Assembly: GCF_002964605.1 (NCBI RefSeq)
Contig: NZ_PQDH01000001.1
Coordinates: forward strand, 124,001-188,000
Source: Vallitalea okinawensis
GTDB lineage: Bacteria; Bacillota; Clostridia; Lachnospirales; PQDH01
Direction of reading: 5' to 3'
Length of the DNA stretch: 64,000 nt
In this document: positions 62,081 through 64,000 of the stretch, piece after piece
How positions within the stretch are numbered: position 1 is the first letter of the stretch
Layout: each line of letters opens with the position of its first letter
Notes under the pieces: model-generated
Databases searched by the model: none
Told to the model about the DNA's origin: nothing
What the model saw: only the letters and a program-made list of their open reading frames with translations
Translations under genes and position numbers: made by a program

Positions 62081-64000
62081 ATGCTAAAGAGATTGATAGC
62101 TTTTTTCTTAGTGATCAGTTTACTTATGTTTCAAATACCATCCAATGCTACCGTCGTGGGTGAAGGTGGCTCAATTCCTGGAGGTGGCTCTGTCAATCTA
62201 GGTGGTGGGTTAGCTTCCTTAAGTCCCATCTACCGGGTTTCTATTATAAGAGAAAAATTGAGGGATGGTAAAAAGATTAACCCCAATGATACATCTAATC
62301 AAAAAAAAGAAAAATTAATTTATCATTTTAGTAATCATTTCCCTAATATGGATGATTATAATGATAGTTCTAAAAATTACTCTGTATACTTTGCACCACC
62401 CATAGCTGAATACTTAACTGATAAATATATTTTATATAAATACAACAACTCAACTCGTGATATTGATCCTATCGTTACAGATGATACGAGTAAAATATTT
62501 AGAAACCTTGGTATTACCAAACTAGAAGATGATTATGAAAATTTTTATCTTAATGCTCTATCTAGTTTAACTCCTGATGATCTAAAGAATAAGGATGTAT
62601 TTGAAAAAGCGTGGAAAAAAATATCTGATACAAGGACAGAAGCAGATTGTATCGCTTTATGGAATACTATTTTAGCAGACCCTAATCCACAAGATGCTAT
62701 GCGTGATTATATTAAAGATGATTTTGCTGATCCAACAGAATCACCAGAAAATCAATATCAAGCCAGATTAGCCTATCTAGACTTGATGATAACACTTTAT
62801 CGTCTTGGAGATAAAGACATACAGGATCATTATACTACTTATATTAATGACTACTTCTTTGAAAATGAAACGGATACAAGTCCTGTTCTTATTGCTATTG
62901 ATACTGCAGTAGGTGTTTCAGTACCAGATCGACTTCCCAATAAGGTACTTATCCTGCCAAGCGTTGATTATGTACAATATGCGACTGGTGTTATTCCTAA
63001 ATATGACTTTACTTTACCCTCATTCAATTTTAAATACGATAAAGAAAAGGATAAAGATAAATCTATCACTAAAGCTATGATAAAGGCTGCAGTGCAGGGT
63101 TCTGCTGATACCTTGCCTAATGATAATTCAATCATGGAGTTATTTGTTGGGAACGCAAGAGGAAATGCCTTCTATTGGGGCTTCTCAGGTGTCACAGGTG
63201 ATGTATTAAAGATTATTAATAACGTAGCTGATTGGCATACTAGTAGTGTTGTAGGTATTATGGAGTCTTTAGTCTTTGATGCTTCCAAAGGTTATTACGG
63301 TTTTATGATTGTTGGTGGTAATCATCAGCTACCTAGACTACCTGAGGGGACTTATAAACTTGAAGCTTCGGTAGATGGTGAGGTTGCAGGCGAAAAAGCG
63401 TTTAATATTGATGGTAAAAGCGAGACTCTTGGTAAATACATTAGTATTGAATTAGACTTAAATCAAACCGAAGATAACATGAAGGATTGGGAAAACTATG
63501 CAAAAAATAAAGAAAATATAGAAATGCTAATCAACCTTACTAGAGATCCTATAGGCGAAAATCTTTCAATTAATGCAGGAACACAACATCCAATGGGTAC
63601 ATATAGGTCGGTTACTTACGAAGAATTAATGAATTATCTAAGTGGTAATATCATCTATCAAGATGATGTATCTTCTCACTTCATTGAAGAAGGTAAAAAT
63701 GTTCAATTTACATACACAGCTGATATAAAAGTAAAATTCGATGAAGAAGTAGTTTTTGTAGGTAATCCTGATTCTGTTACAGCTACCTTTTACCGTCCAA
63801 TTGTTCCAGAACCCGAATATGCATTATACAACTCTACTCCTGAATACTGGTCAGAGTTTAAACAAGGTTCTCCTGGTCATGAAGAATTTGAAGCTATGGC
63901 AGGTACACCTACTACAAAAAATTTATATTTTGCATCAGGTGGTTCTGAATTTATCGTGGATATCTTATGCGAATACATAGAAGATGGTACGGCTACTCGT
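62081..64000 (+). CDS. Large secreted protein, 5' part only (640 codons, runs off the window)
   Basis: An uninterrupted reading frame from ATG 62081 (GAGGTG eight bases upstream) to the last base of the window. A signal peptide (LKRLIAFFLVISLLMFQI, cleavage after SNA) is followed by a Gly-rich segment (GGSIPGGGSVNLGGG) and a long extracellular region. I recognise no enzyme or binding motif. Near residues 618-628 there is a GTPTTKNLYFASGGSEF stretch that reads like a repeated or conserved module in large surface proteins. It begins 18 bp after the second SLH gene, so the SLH protein may help anchor it. The C-terminal part is missing here. Confidence 0.85.
   Translation, partial: MLKRLIAFFLVISLLMFQIPSNATVVGEGGSIPGGGSVNLGGGLASLSPIYRVSIIREKLRDGKKINPNDTSNQKKEKLIYHFSNHFPNMDDYNDSSKNYSVYFAPPIAEYLTDKYILYKYNNSTRDIDPIVTDDTSKIFRNLGITKLEDDYENFYLNALSSLTPDDLKNKDVFEKAWKKISDTRTEADCIALWNTILADPNPQDAMRDYIKDDFADPTESPENQYQARLAYLDLMITLYRLGDKDIQDHYTTYINDYFFENETDTSPVLIAIDTAVGVSVPDRLPNKVLILPSVDYVQYATGVIPKYDFTLPSFNFKYDKEKDKDKSITKAMIKAAVQGSADTLPNDNSIMELFVGNARGNAFYWGFSGVTGDVLKIINNVADWHTSSVVGIMESLVFDASKGYYGFMIVGGNHQLPRLPEGTYKLEASVDGEVAGEKAFNIDGKSETLGKYISIELDLNQTEDNMKDWENYAKNKENIEMLINLTRDPIGENLSINAGTQHPMGTYRSVTYEELMNYLSGNIIYQDDVSSHFIEEGKNVQFTYTADIKVKFDEEVVFVGNPDSVTATFYRPIVPEPEYALYNSTPEYWSEFKQGSPGHEEFEAMAGTPTTKNLYFASGGSEFIVDILCEYIEDGTATR

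Noticed and set aside
1-64000. CRISPR arrays, tRNA or rRNA genes, insertion sequences
   Set aside because: Looked for and not seen: no regularly spaced repeats, no clover-leaf-like segment and no transposase-like translation.

Overview
The window is AT-rich with strong GGAGG-type ribosome binding sites and sigma-A-like promoters. It encodes lipoproteins, SLH-domain surface proteins and a WXG100/EssC secretion locus, but no outer-membrane components. This points to a low-GC Gram-positive bacterium of the Clostridia; a Vallitalea/Lachnospirales-type organism is my guess from gene style, not a demonstrated assignment. I saw no tRNA, rRNA, insertion sequence, prophage or CRISPR array.

Layout. 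1-24.4 kb is ordinary chromosome. It holds a phosphohydrolase divergent from an MFS transporter and DeoR regulator, then a carbohydrate ABC importer (lipoprotein plus two permeases) under a YesM/YesN-type two-component system. After these come an M16C peptidase, a free methionine sulfoxide reductase, a PrsW-like protease, a DUF362 protein, a serine hydrolase, a MATE exporter, an aldo/keto reductase, and an AraC regulator followed by two UroD-family proteins.

24.4-58 kb is the special region: about 37 genes, all on the minus strand, mostly overlapping or a few bases apart. Read from its promoter near 58.1 kb it has three blocks. (A) A type VII secretion core: EssC with an FHA domain, an unknown 281-aa protein, a YukD/EsaB-like protein, three WXG100 proteins, a candidate effector with amphipathic C-terminal repeats, a DUF4176 protein, a PP2C phosphatase, and a Ser/Thr kinase fused to a degenerate ParA/MinD-like domain. 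(B) A small sigma-region-4 protein, then a poorly known set: a large TadZ/CpaE-like protein, a GspE/PilB-like ATPase, a VirB4/TraC-like ATPase with an imperfect P-loop, and several unrecognised proteins. (C) A Tad-like pilus assembly block: CpaB-like SAF protein, two CpaE-like proteins, TadA/CpaF ATPase, a fused double TadB/TadC membrane protein, six pilin-like proteins, an M23 peptidase and small helical proteins. The co-oriented packing of T7SS, phospho-signalling and Tad-like parts suggests one composite secretion/pilus machine; this is inference. EsaA, EssA, EssB and a prepilin peptidase are not visible here.

58-64 kb has an XRE regulator with a palindromic candidate operator, a PH-like protein, two paralogous SLH-domain proteins each behind a perfect consensus promoter, and the first 640 codons of a large secreted protein that runs off the window end. 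The SLH and secreted proteins could be surface partners of the machine, but only proximity supports that.
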